Assembly: GCF_032854445.1 (NCBI RefSeq)
Contig: NC_088305.1
Coordinates: 12,591,606 to 12,655,605 of the forward strand
Source: Liolophura sinensis
Taxonomy: Eukaryota; Mollusca; Polyplacophora; Chitonida; Chitonidae
Direction: 5' to 3'
DNA: 64,000 nt
Part shown: positions 34,785-45,177 of the stretch, in pieces
Numbering within the stretch: position 1 is the stretch's first letter
How the letters are laid out: every line of letters begins with the position of its first letter
Program-made: the position numbers and the translations under genes
The notes under the pieces: model-generated
What the model saw: the letters and a program-made list of their open reading frames with translations, nothing else
The model's database searches: none
Told to the model about the DNA's origin: nothing

Positions 34785-35325
34785 TCCCATGTGTAAGGCT
34801 GTTATGTAAGCTAACGCATCCCATGCGTAAGGATGTTATGTAAGCTAGTCCATCCCATGTGTAAGGCTGTTATGTAAGCTTGTCCGTCCCATGTGTAAGG
34901 CTATTATGTAAGCTAGTCCGTCCCATGTGTAAGGCTGTTATGTAAGCTAGTCCATCCCATGTATAAGGCTGTTATGTAAGCTAGTCCATCCCATGTATAA
35001 GGCTGTTATGTAAGCTAGTCCATCCCATGTGTAAAACTGTTATGTAAGCTAGCCGATCCATGTCTAAGGCTGTTATGTAAGCTAGTCCATCCCATGTGTA
35101 AGGCTGTTATGTACGCTAGCGCATCCCATGTATAAGGCTGTTATGTAAGCTAGTCCATCCCATGTGTAAAACTGTTATGTAAGCTAGTCCATCCCATGTG
35201 TAAGGCTGTTCTGTAAGCTAGCGCATCCATGTGTAAGGCTGTTATGGTAAGCTAGTCCATTCTATGTGTAAGGCTATCATGCATGCGAGGCCGTTATGTA
35301 AGCTAGTTCACCCCATGTGTAACCT
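34785..35325. repeat. 34-bp minisatellite, right half
   Basis: Continues the array after the SINE in the same orientation, with variants ending GTATAAGG and GTGTAAAAC, and fades out near 35325. Confidence 0.95.
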
Positions 35326-37041
35326 AGCCTAAATGTAAATTTCAACAATATTTTATAGAAAGGAACTATTTGCCATTCCCCCCATCCTCTGTATAAAAGA
35401 CAACAAGTGTCCGTGTCTTTATGCAGTTTTATGTAAATCTAGCCTGACGGTGGCAAATCGGTTAAATTTAACGTCCACTCCTGCTGGGGTCACGGTTGCT
35501 TATTACATTGCTCGATTTTTGTGATGTCTCGTTTAATCAATATGCCGCTGTTGCTTAGGAGTTTTAACACGTCCCCTCGTGTATATGAATGATTTCATAA
35601 GACATAACTACATGTACATGGCTCTAGAAAGCTACATTGTTCCAACTAAATTCTCGGTTGCTGAGGAATTTTTTGTATTCCAGTCGGGGGTGGTTATGTG
35701 GTGGCGCCAATCACATGACAGGGTGTGTGCCGTGTATCTCAGCACAGTAGGAATGTTAATCCGGAGCCAGTTAAACTACACCCAACCCTTTCCATGATTG
35801 AAATTCTACATGAGTACTCCTTTTGTTAATCGATACCCTTAAACCATGGTCAAATCAAAAAGTTGCTGAACCGAGGGGATATTGCAAAAGAATAAAAACA
35901 TTGTAGTGCTGCGGTAGTAATGATTTCGGCCTTTTTGCTTTTCTGGACAGAGATTGCCGTCAAACCAATGATTTCAGTTCGCTAACAAAGGCTCCATTTA
36001 CGGAAGTTAGCTTTGTGCATGCATCTATCAAAATTCTTGAATCCTTCCGTAGAAATTTGATGGCGATTAAGATCCCCTCCAAGGACCTTTCTGTCATGGA
36101 AACATTGCCGCGCATATCCAAAGTTATTGTTGTCACCCAATTACTCCATGTTGACTCACAGTAATTCTATATAATTGAATTATTATTATTTGTATTATGA
36201 TAAAGAGCACTAAAAGAGAGACAACATTTTTTTTAATTTTCTTACAGGTTTCATTGGAATAAATTGTTAAACACTTCGTCGAATTGGTGTTCATGGAGAG
36301 TTTTATATCTTATTCTAAGACTGATATTTTAAATCTGCAAGGACGAGGCAAACAAAGCAGACTAACTTTGTATTTAATAACATTCGTCTCACAATCGGTT
36401 GCTTTATATTAATGCAGGCTGAAAAACCAAATAAATTGTCTCTTTATTCTAATGATGAAATATATGAAAGAAAAAAGAATTGATCATTACTGAAACGCAG
36501 TATTTTTAATATCATTTAAAGAAGGCAGTATTCCGTAACAACACAGTTATCAAAGCTAATCTTGTCAGTAATCTTGATTAGCTCTCAGGAAGATCTTTTG
36601 TTCAGAGAACTCATCTCAATATAAGTATGTCTCCACCAAGTATTTAGGGACCGACATTGTGGAAAATAGCTTCATCCAGATCTCTAAAAGCCAATAAGTC
36701 ATTGCTATTTCAGCTTTAAAAAATACTCGAATTCGTTTAGTTTGTGGGTAAGTGATAGCTTGTCAGCCCTGCATCACCAGATACACATTTAAATAATTCG
36801 ATTTATGCTGTCATTATTGCCTTCAAACTATTCCTTCCACTGATTTTGCTCAAAACAATTCTAATACGTGTCTAAGGAGGAAGGAGGGTGCGCCTTTATT
36901 GCACTTCTCTCATGATTCAGTTGAACGCTCTGTCCCAGTCTTACTGTGAAAGGATTTGACGCTTTTCATTCATCGTATCGAGTCTCAGTCCATAAATGTT
37001 GATGAACTAGTATCTGTTTGGAAGAAACTGCCTCTAATTTC
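35326..37041. other. No recognisable gene
   Basis: AT-rich. The 72-codon frame at 35579-35797 resembles nothing known. Confidence 0.6.
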
Positions 37042-37054
37042 ATATAAGTTAGGA

Positions 37055-37367
37055 GTGTGCTTGGGGTTTAACGTCGTACTTAACAATTTTCCAGTCATAT
37101 GACGACGAAGGAGTCTTTAGGATGCATGTAATGTACCTCCTTGTCGCAGGACGGATTTCCACCGCTCCTTAATCTAGTGCTGCTTCACTGAGACGCCTTA
37201 CCGAAGGCAAACAAGCCTCCCCACACTATCCCTTCATGCTGAACGCCAAGCGAGGAAGCTGCAACTTCCTCTTTTAAAGTCTTAGGGGCGACTCCACCCA
37301 GGATTGACCATGGATCTACCGCTCCCTAAGCGGACGCTCTACCAACTGTGCTAGCGGGGGCCGGTAT
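37055..37367 (-). mobile_element. SINE B, full length with target-site duplication
   Basis: Head with CTACCAACTGTGCTAGC (reverse of the A box) and a body with GCACTATCCCTTCATGCTG-like sequence; 13-bp duplication ATATAAGTTAGGA at 37042-37054 and 37368-37380. A piece around CCGAGCCATTATACTG is deleted relative to 34.4 kb. Confidence 0.95.
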
Positions 37368-37380
37368 ATATAAGTTAGGA

Positions 37381-38279
37381 ATGGGTTCACAAATCTGGAC
37401 ACGGTATTATATTGTACTCTTGTTTCTAAATACTTAAACATCTCCTGTGCAGTTACCTACGGTAACCCAAGCAAACACAATAGCTTCACCTATTCATTAC
37501 GATTATCGTTGCAACCTTTTGAGCTAAAGATGTTCCTGCCACAACAGGGTGGTAACAATGTTAAAGTGGCGTTAAACCATAATCATTCATCAGTTCGATT
37601 ATCAAAAACTAAACAGTTAGCTAAAGAATTTGTCAGTCTGTATTCACCTGATATATACGATCTTCTTTGTAGAGAGTCAATGTTTTCATTTGTTTCAATA
37701 AAATATTGCTTGCGGACGGTGAAGGAAACGTTGTTACTCGTACATAGAACTCTCTGTCAATGTTGTCAACACGGCTTTTTTTTATGAATCCTTTTAGTTT
37801 CTAATACAAATAGCATCTCAAGATTACGACCAGAATACCTGCTAATCAAAAACAGTTTGTCTATCAATCTAAACTGATTACGCAAAAGTAGTTTCAATAA
37901 ATTACAGTACAACTTACCCAATTTCTCTGCATGAAAAAATGAATTAGATCATATGCGAAAAAAAAAACCTTTAAAGAAAGAAATGTTGTGTTGAATAACA
38001 ATATATAAATAACGGTTCCTAGGCTGCACACAGCTTGCAGCATATAAGGAAGGGACTATAGTTGACCGCAATTTCCTTCTCACAAACTCTATGAAGTCAC
38101 CTGTGTAAATTTCTCTGTGCCTTCTTGCAGGTAGGCTATACATATAATGACAATCATTTTGGTTTGAATGTCCGTTTGAACCGTTCATGGAGTGTAGATG
38201 ATCAACAAGTCGTATATATGCACCAGAAATATATACCTCTTCGAACATTTTTTGACCGATGTCTTTGCTGAACTTAAAA
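37381..38279. other. No recognisable gene
   Basis: Open frames of 92 codons (37509-37787, plus) and 99 codons (37949-38248, minus) have no recognised domain. Confidence 0.55.
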
Positions 38280-38660
38280 ACGATGTACTTTACGTAGCTT
38301 TAAAACAGTATGTTTTTCGCATTTTTAAAACGACATGTTTCACAAAGCCCGGGTAAGATTTATCTTGCTAAGCTTAGAACATTGTATTTTGCCAGGTTAA
38401 CGAGAGATGTGCTTTTATACGCTTGAGAACGCGATGTGATTTGCTTCGCTTGGGAGCGAAAGATGTGTTTTGCTTAGCGTGAGAAACATGTGTTTTGCTA
38501 AGATTAAGAATTCTGCATTACGCTACACTTGGTGATGTGATTTGAGTAGCCTGTGATCCATGTGTTTTCATAGGATTGAAAACGCGCTGTGTTGTGCAGA
38601 GCTTGGAAGCGATATTTTGGAAGGAACGCGGTACATTCAGCGAAGCTTGGGTACAATGTG
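38280..38660. repeat. Old, degenerate tandem array (about 30-bp units)
   Basis: Recurring words GATGTG(T/A)TTTGCT and GCTTGAGAACG or GCTTGGGAGCG at roughly 30-bp spacing, heavily diverged. Confidence 0.7.
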
Positions 38661-40712
38661 ATTTGTATTAATTAAAAATGGCATGACATCTAACCTATAA
38701 AACAAGCATGTTGTTGATTGTGTAATGAACACACCAAGCGTAGGCCATGATATGCAGCCTGCGATTTGAAACGAAATATTTAAAATAGCACAGACGTACA
38801 GAACTCACCTGTCTGGATACAAGAAGCGACGATATCGATCTGAGGACAGGTAAAAAGTTCATTATATCACATCCATGAAAAATATCATCAATTTCCTGTT
38901 AAGCGTTGATGTTCTTCATTAGTGCAAATTTCCAGTCCAGTTCTCAAATAATTAACTCTTGTTTAGAGACCCACGGTTTTATTTCCCCGGAGAAATAAGC
39001 ACGCCCTTGTGAAAGAGCTCTCATTAGTTTTAGGATACTCTCTTTCCTGTGGGACAAATCAGTGTCAATTTCCGCAGGAAATAGCCAGGTTTGAAACTCT
39101 CGTGCTTTTATACCTATTGCTTGTGACAAAAACTCAATATTAAGTACACGCATGAGTATTAAAAGGAGATGGAAAAAAATATAGCAATTTTTTAAACTTG
39201 AGCCACTGGACAATTCTCAATTCCCTCAATAACACAAAAGTGTAAATGTATTGATCTTAGCTAATGTTGTTAAACTTTATAACAATTTCTGGAAACATTT
39301 ATAAATAAAGTTTTGTAATGTTACCTTAAAGTAAGTGAGAACGCTAACGCGGCTGAGAAAACATCGGCATGTGTCATACAAATAAGTTAAACGCGATCAA
39401 ATTATAAGTTTTGAATAGTCATGGAGGCACCCGTTATGTGAATGAGACCTAAACTCTCCCATGTCCTGATGAAAATCAAATAAATTCGACCCACGTATTC
39501 AGAGCAGAAATAAACCGGCCAGAGTTCTGGGCAATACAACAGGAATAAGGCTGATAGTAAAGACACCATTCAAACCACTGAATAAATCAATCTTGTCTGA
39601 AAACCACCAATTGCTTTGGTAGATAACAATTGCTTAAGCTGAGTCAAAGTTTTCAACTTTAAAGTTAAGCAATAATCTTAGAACTTCGCGCGACAGCTTC
39701 ATTTTGGTAACGAATGCTTGCGGAATTTATTTTGTTTTGCCTGATGCTGTGCGCTAAACTATCTTGATAATATCTCAGCTATAAGACGACGGCCAGTTTT
39801 TGTACGAACTTCGTGTATGGTCACCCGAACTACATAGGTCAGCCGTGGACGGTCCGAGAACAGCGAAAGCGTGTGATTGCCTCGAATCGAGACTGTCTCT
39901 CATCGGGGTTGAACCGACACTAATTGCGTCAGTTTGATTCAAAGACAAGTCTGTCAACAATTGGCCACGTGGCGCGCCTGAATGAATACTAAACATCTAA
40001 TTTCCATAAATAGAGATAACCAAGTCATGTAATTTAAACCTGCTGAATAAAGTTGACACCGTCGTCTTTAAAGATTGTTTAATTTCTGTATGCACTTAGC
40101 TCAGCTGTCAGTGACTCTAAAATGGCATCTCTAACACCGTCGCCAGTGATATATTCAATAATGCTATGGAAACGACCAATGAAAACATTTTTGAGATGTG
40201 TCAGACTGCTTTACGAAAGAAAATAAAAATTCAACAAAAAGCAATAGTTTATGATCAGGGGAAGAAACTCTTGACAAAATACTATGTTAGATGAAATGAA
40301 AGACTTTGAATGATTGTTGCTATGATCATACGTCTTATAATGCTAATATTTGCATAACCATTAATACGCACGCCCTTTCCCCTGAGGTGCATTTTTGTTG
40401 TTGCTCTACGAATGAGTTCATCGATAAGTTACTGCGCCAGTAACTCCTATTTCCACCGATTTTTATCAGTTACCAATACTTTTGCATATTTACAAAAGAG
40501 TATGCCCTCAGCAGAAGAGAGGTTTAACTGTTCTTCCACTCATGCCGTTAATGGATCTATCATCAGAATTCGCACGCACGAAGAACAGTACTTCTGTATT
40601 TTCTTCTTTGTCGCCATGCAATAAAATAAATAAACATGAATAAATAATTAAATCATGCGCACCAATCACGTGGAGAAGAAATTATTTCGACCAAGCCTTT
40701 ATCCCCAGAGAC
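38661..40712. other. No recognisable gene
   Basis: A minus-strand frame (38944-39213, 89 codons) and another at 39775-39996 are unassigned. AAGACGACGGCCAGTTTTT at 39783 recalls the core shared by SINE A and family D. Confidence 0.5.
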
Positions 40713-41110
40713 GACACAGAGAAATGTGTACGGATATACCTCGAACACGAAACCCACAGAGGTATTAGAGGAACGGGTGGCGTATTGGTCAGCCCAGTTT
40801 AGTAGGATGTGACTGGATGGGGTGTCGTGTTTTGTGGCATGGCGTTCCCGTGAGATAGCTCAATAAATATGTCTGTAATAAAACTGACATGCCACAACAA
40901 AATCTTGCAAATCATGAGAAACACACTGAACGCGAAAAACACAGAGGTAAAGGAGGACTGTGGTACGTACTGGTCGGCCAGGTGTGATACATGTATGATA
41001 TGACTGGTTTGGGCACCGTGTCTTGGTTTTTTCGGCAGGGCGTTCCAGTGAGGCAGCTTTATAGACTATGTAGACATCAGGTGTTTAAAGTGATGTTAAA
41101 ACCCAACAGA
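40713..41110 (+). repeat. Family F repeat, two diverged tandem copies
   Basis: The pattern GAACGCGAAAAACACAGAGG ... TACTGGTCGGCC ... TGACTGG ... GTGTC(T/G)T ... GGCGTTCC(A/C)GTGAG occurs at 40740-40870 and again at 40926-41056. Confidence 0.72.
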
Positions 41111-41497
41111 ACGAACAAACATATCATATACATTGATGCATTTTTTTTTAATCCAGAGCATAAAAATATTTAGAAAAATATAACATTTGTAAATGGTAAA
41201 AACTGCATTCTGCTCAGAAAAGTATTCCCCTGTGGTTTGGCGACTGGTAAACTTCACTGGAGACAGAAAATACCTTTTAGTTCCACTAATTGTTTGTCAT
41301 ATTAACAACACAGATTCACTATATCACATATACCGGGTACATATTGCCATCTAGTCTTGTCTGTTAACACAAAGCTAGAGAACAAAAGACCTAGCATCTA
41401 GCCTTATCACCTGTAAAACTGTTGAAGAAAAGTTTGAAAATTACTGTGGGTAATCCGCTGAAGGTCACCATGTGTATTTTACAGTTCGTAAAATGTC

Positions 41498-41688
41498 TCT
41501 ATTTATTTATTTAGTTATTTATTTGATGTTTTATGCCGCACTCAAGAATATTTCACTTCTTCGACGGTGTCCAGCCTGGTGGTGGGAGGAAAACGGGATG
41601 AGCCCGGGGAAAACCCACAACTGTCTGCAGGTTAGACGTTCCCACGTGCGACCAGAGATGAAGGCAGCATAAGCTTGACTTTAGGCCA
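41498..41688 (-). mobile_element. SINE A, head truncated and diverged
   Basis: Tail, TTTATGCCGCACTCAAGAAT, GAGCCCGGGGAAAACCCACA; it ends in AAGCTTGACTTTAGG. Confidence 0.88.
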
Positions 41689-41929
41689 TCGAAGAACGGG
41701 TTCTACATTCCAAAACAACACAATCAATAAACGAAACAAATTACAACACAGTTCGCAGTTATACATTCACCCATGTAGACTGCTACACTTGAAATGTGTA
41801 TTAAAAAGTCAAGTTTGATATTAACCACATCTGGTTATATCCTCAGCAGCTCCACAGTTCATTTTATTTTCTTTTATTTATTTGATTGTTATTTGATGAT
41901 AGAATGAAAAAAATTCAGTCGTGTGCTGA

Positions 41930-42175
41930 GTGTCAGTTTTATAGGTGGAGCAAACCAGAGTGTCCGTGATAGACCGCTGACCTTTGGCAAATTACTGTGG
42001 AACTCTTCAACGTGTTATGCACAGATATGCACACAACACTGATGGTCGACACGTTCAGAGAGTGCTATATTGTACGCAAAGGACCCCACAAATGACGTCC
42101 ACAGCCTATTGTTGCATAGGCCCTCACGGACAGTGTAGGCTTGGGAATCTACAAATTTCACCATGAATAAGGAAT
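41930..42175 (+). repeat. Family D piece followed by a family F-like piece
   Basis: GTCAGTTTTATAGGTGGAGC and CTTTGGCAAATTACTGTGGA, then GACGTCCACAGCC and CACGGACAGTGTAGGCTTGG. Boundaries are uncertain. Confidence 0.5.
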
Positions 42176-42559
42176 AAATGTCTCCGGCTGACCTCAGATT
42201 GCAACGTGTGTTAGCCTAATGGCGTGTCTCCAGAGCAGACAATCCAATCGTCCGTCCAATATGACATATTAGTCCGTAGCTGGTTTTCCGCCCGTCGCTG
42301 TTAGTGGCATGGTCAAGCCATCGCCAGAGGCTATGAAGAACCTTTTGCTGACTGAATCTTATCGATGGGTGTTAGTGTTTATTAAACATATCAGCAGCTT
42401 TCTATCCGCAACTTCGTCAGTCTGTCGTGTTCATCGGTTTCGGACCAGAACATTTCTGGAAAATCTTTAGGCGTCAGAACCCCGTAGGCAACAATGGTTC
42501 TGAAGAGGACGAAGATAATTAAACGGTTAATACTCTCTGGCCATTGGCCATGGTGGTCG

Positions 42560-42690
42560 CCTGTTACAGCCTGAAGTTAGGAAGTTTGTGGTGTACGTGG
42601 CGAAGGGCGGTAGTTTACTCCGGATGATGCGGTTTTCTCCATCAATAAACCACCGTCAAACAAGTGAAAAATCGTTGAGTACGACGTTAA
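42560..42690 (+). repeat. Family D-like 3' end
   Basis: GGTTTTCTCCATCAATAAAC, CCGTCAAACAAGTGAAAAA, TTGAGTACGACGTTAAACTA: the common SINE 3' end in plus orientation. Confidence 0.65.
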
Positions 42691-42754
42691 ACTATGGAAG
42701 CCGTGTGAGGCCCTCATCGTACTATTGTTTCATTGTAGTATCATAGATAGGCAA

Positions 42755-43040
42755 AGGTGCGATGGCCCCAAGCGATGGCACGAAGCGATAGCACGAAGCG
42801 ATGGGATGAGAGCACTAAGGATGGGACTATGTTACGAAGCAATGGGGGTATGACACGAAGTTAGAACACGAGGGAATTTTGCGACGGAACGATACCACTA
42901 AGCGACACGGGACGAAAATAGGACTATACTGGGTAATGACAGGAAGCGATGACACAATGACCATCTTTCTATCGCATCGCTACGTGATTTCTTCCCATCA
43001 CTTCGTGCCATCATCCCATCGCTTTGTACCATCGTTGGGC
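42755..43040. repeat. Short tandem repeats in inverted arrangement
   Basis: GATGGCACGAAGCGAT-type units repeat on the left (42765-42860). Their reverse complement (CCCATCACTTCGTGCCATCA, CCCATCGCTTTGTACCATCG) repeats on the right (42980-43035). Confidence 0.82.
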
Positions 43041-43621
43041 GATATTGTGGTGAAACTATGGTACGATGATGGGCTTAACAGATTTCCCCATACAATAAAC
43101 TAAAAAGAATATGTGTTGATTTTATTCTTTCCAGTATGACATGTAAAACTTAAATTGTGAACACGATTTAGTGTTTTCCAATGAATATGGATATTCTGAT
43201 ACCACAGGCTCTCATTTAATACACTCCAATTTAGCACCTATTATTTAATTATTTCGTTTAATACTTCGGCCCTATCAAAGATGTTAACTTAATTTATAAT
43301 TTATGTCAGTATTCAAACTGTGAAAGTCTACCTAATTGAGGTATGTAATGCTTTAGATTTGATTTTTGAAGTCGTCGTATTGGCGGAACCTTTTATACGA
43401 ATGGGAAAGAAGTAACGTGCGATTTGTGGACTACATAACCTGGCGATTTTGTCCAATTTGCATCTAAGCGTGTTTCAGTTCCTCATCAATATTTATAACT
43501 GGGCCAATAATGTTATCTCTCCCACTAAGGTGTCCGAGCCTGACTCTGACCAAATCATCTCCGCCATTTGGTGACGCAATTAAACAAAAAAACTGTGAGT
43601 TAGGACTGTGAGTAAATAACT

Positions 43622-43641
43622 CCCCCCCCCCCCCCCCCCCC
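43622..43641. repeat. Poly-C tract followed by CAC repeats
   Basis: About twenty C, then (ACC)n to 43653. Confidence 0.95.
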
Positions 43642-43735
43642 ACCACCACCACCTTGTTGTCTTCATTGCATAGATGAGTGCATTTTGTTTAATTTACTAC
43701 TGACTTGTTGCACGCAAACCCTCAAAATTAATGGC

Positions 43736-43828
43736 TCTGCCCGGTTTCCACCCACCATAATGCTGGCCGCCGTCGTATAAGTGAAATATTCTTGAGTACG
43801 GCGTAAAACACCAATCAAAAAAAAAAAA
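43736..43828 (+). mobile_element. SINE A, 5'-truncated, with target-site duplication
   Basis: Short 3' piece (CCATAATGCTGGCCGCCGTC, GTACGGCGTAAAACACCAAT) with a poly-A-like tail, flanked by TCAAAATTAATGGC (43722-43735 and 43829-43842). Confidence 0.94.
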
Positions 43829-43842
43829 TCAAAATTAATGGC

Positions 43843-44020
43843 ATGCTGGCTTCCTCTCTGGTCGTGCATGTACGTGCCGGCAACCTGCTGGTGATCGTGG
43901 ATTTACTCCTGATTTCTTCCCATCATAATGCTGACCGCCGTCGTATAATTGAAATATTCTTGAGTACGGCATAAAACACCAATCAAATAAATAAATAAAT
44001 ACATAAATAAATAAATAAAT
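43843..44020 (+). mobile_element. SINE A, 5'-truncated, older neighbour
   Basis: Starts at ATGCTGGCTTCCTCTCTGGT and ends in a long AAAT tail. It is more diverged than the copy just before it. Confidence 0.9.
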
Positions 44021-44653
44021 CGAACTTAATCCTTGCCTGCAGTTCTAGAATATAACAAGCAGTGTTGTAATGGAGATTTTCCATTCTTAGCCACACAATG
44101 CTAATCCTTTACCTTACACCTGAACGTCTCCATATTCTGACTACCTGATGCGAAATTCATCTGCTTCGTTTGTTTGTTTTCTTTGCTTTTCAGAAAAAAA
44201 ATGCTTCCTGTCTCGGTTTTAATCTTCATTGCTCTGAAAATAACAAGTAACACATAATGTTTTACGGTAATGCACTGATCGTAATGGCAAAATGGCTCTA
44301 CGACTGATATAATTACAGTCGGGACCAGGGAACCTTACGTCTCATTCCACTTGAGACAACGAAACAAAGACATACGTGTGACAATGTTTTGTTTGCAAAA
44401 GCCGCATTTAATGTCAGCACGTGGGAGTGGAACTACATTTGCCCAGTGAATCAAATAATATAAATTGGAAGGCCTTTAAACATATTTATAACTTTTATTT
44501 CAACAACCATATAATAATATAACTGTATTTGTGTAGACCTAGACTGATATGAATGGGATGTGATTTGTAACCTGTTGTCATCCGTCTTACAAAGTTTGTT
44601 GTATGTTTATAGAGAGAAAAACTAATTTATTTATATGGTTGCTACTATACATA

Positions 44654-44908
44654 TTTATTTATTTATTTGATTGGTGTTTTACGCCGTACTCAAAAATATT
44701 TCACTTATACGACGGCGGCCAGCATTATGGTGGGTGGAAACAGGGCACAGCCCACGGGAAACCCACGACCATCCGCAGGTTGCTGGTAGACCGTCCACCG
44801 TACGGCCGGAGAGGAAGCCAGCATGAGCTGGACTTGAACTCACGGCGACTGCATAGGTGAGAGACTCCTGGGTCATTACACTGTGCTAGCGCGCTAACCA
44901 ACTGAGCC
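44654..44908 (-). mobile_element. SINE A, full length with target-site duplication
   Basis: Head GCTAACCAACTGAGCC; 12-bp duplication CTACTATACATA at 44642-44653 and 44909-44920. Confidence 0.95.
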
Positions 44909-44920
44909 CTACTATACATA

Positions 44921-45010
44921 CGACCAGAGAGTAACCCAGCAGAGCTGGATTTGAAGTCACAGCGATTGCGTTGGTAACAGGCCCTTGGATCATTACGCTG
45001 CGGACTGACG
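44921..45010 (-). mobile_element. SINE A head fragment, older
   Basis: CAGAGCTGGATTTGAAGTCA and GATCATTACGCTGCGGACTG. It directly adjoins the younger copy. Confidence 0.78.
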
Positions 45011-45140
45011 CTCCATAAACCTCATCGTTATATATTTATCAATGTCCTTAGAAAAAAATACATATTATCTTAGACAGCACGAAAAACCACTTGGTAACAA
45101 CAGGTCAATGTAAGTCTATGATAGTGAGGCTAACATTGGA

Positions 45141-45177
45141 GATTTACTTTTACTATATGTGACAGTAAAAGTAAATC
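45141..45177. repeat. Perfect hairpin-forming inverted repeat
   Basis: GATTTACTTTTACT and AGTAAAAGTAAATC, 14-bp perfect arms with a 9-base loop. Confidence 0.95.

Noticed and set aside
38944-39213. 89-codon minus-strand frame with a charged C-terminal half
   Set aside because: No domain recognised and the hydrophobic start looks accidental; could be an old retroelement piece, but I cannot support it.
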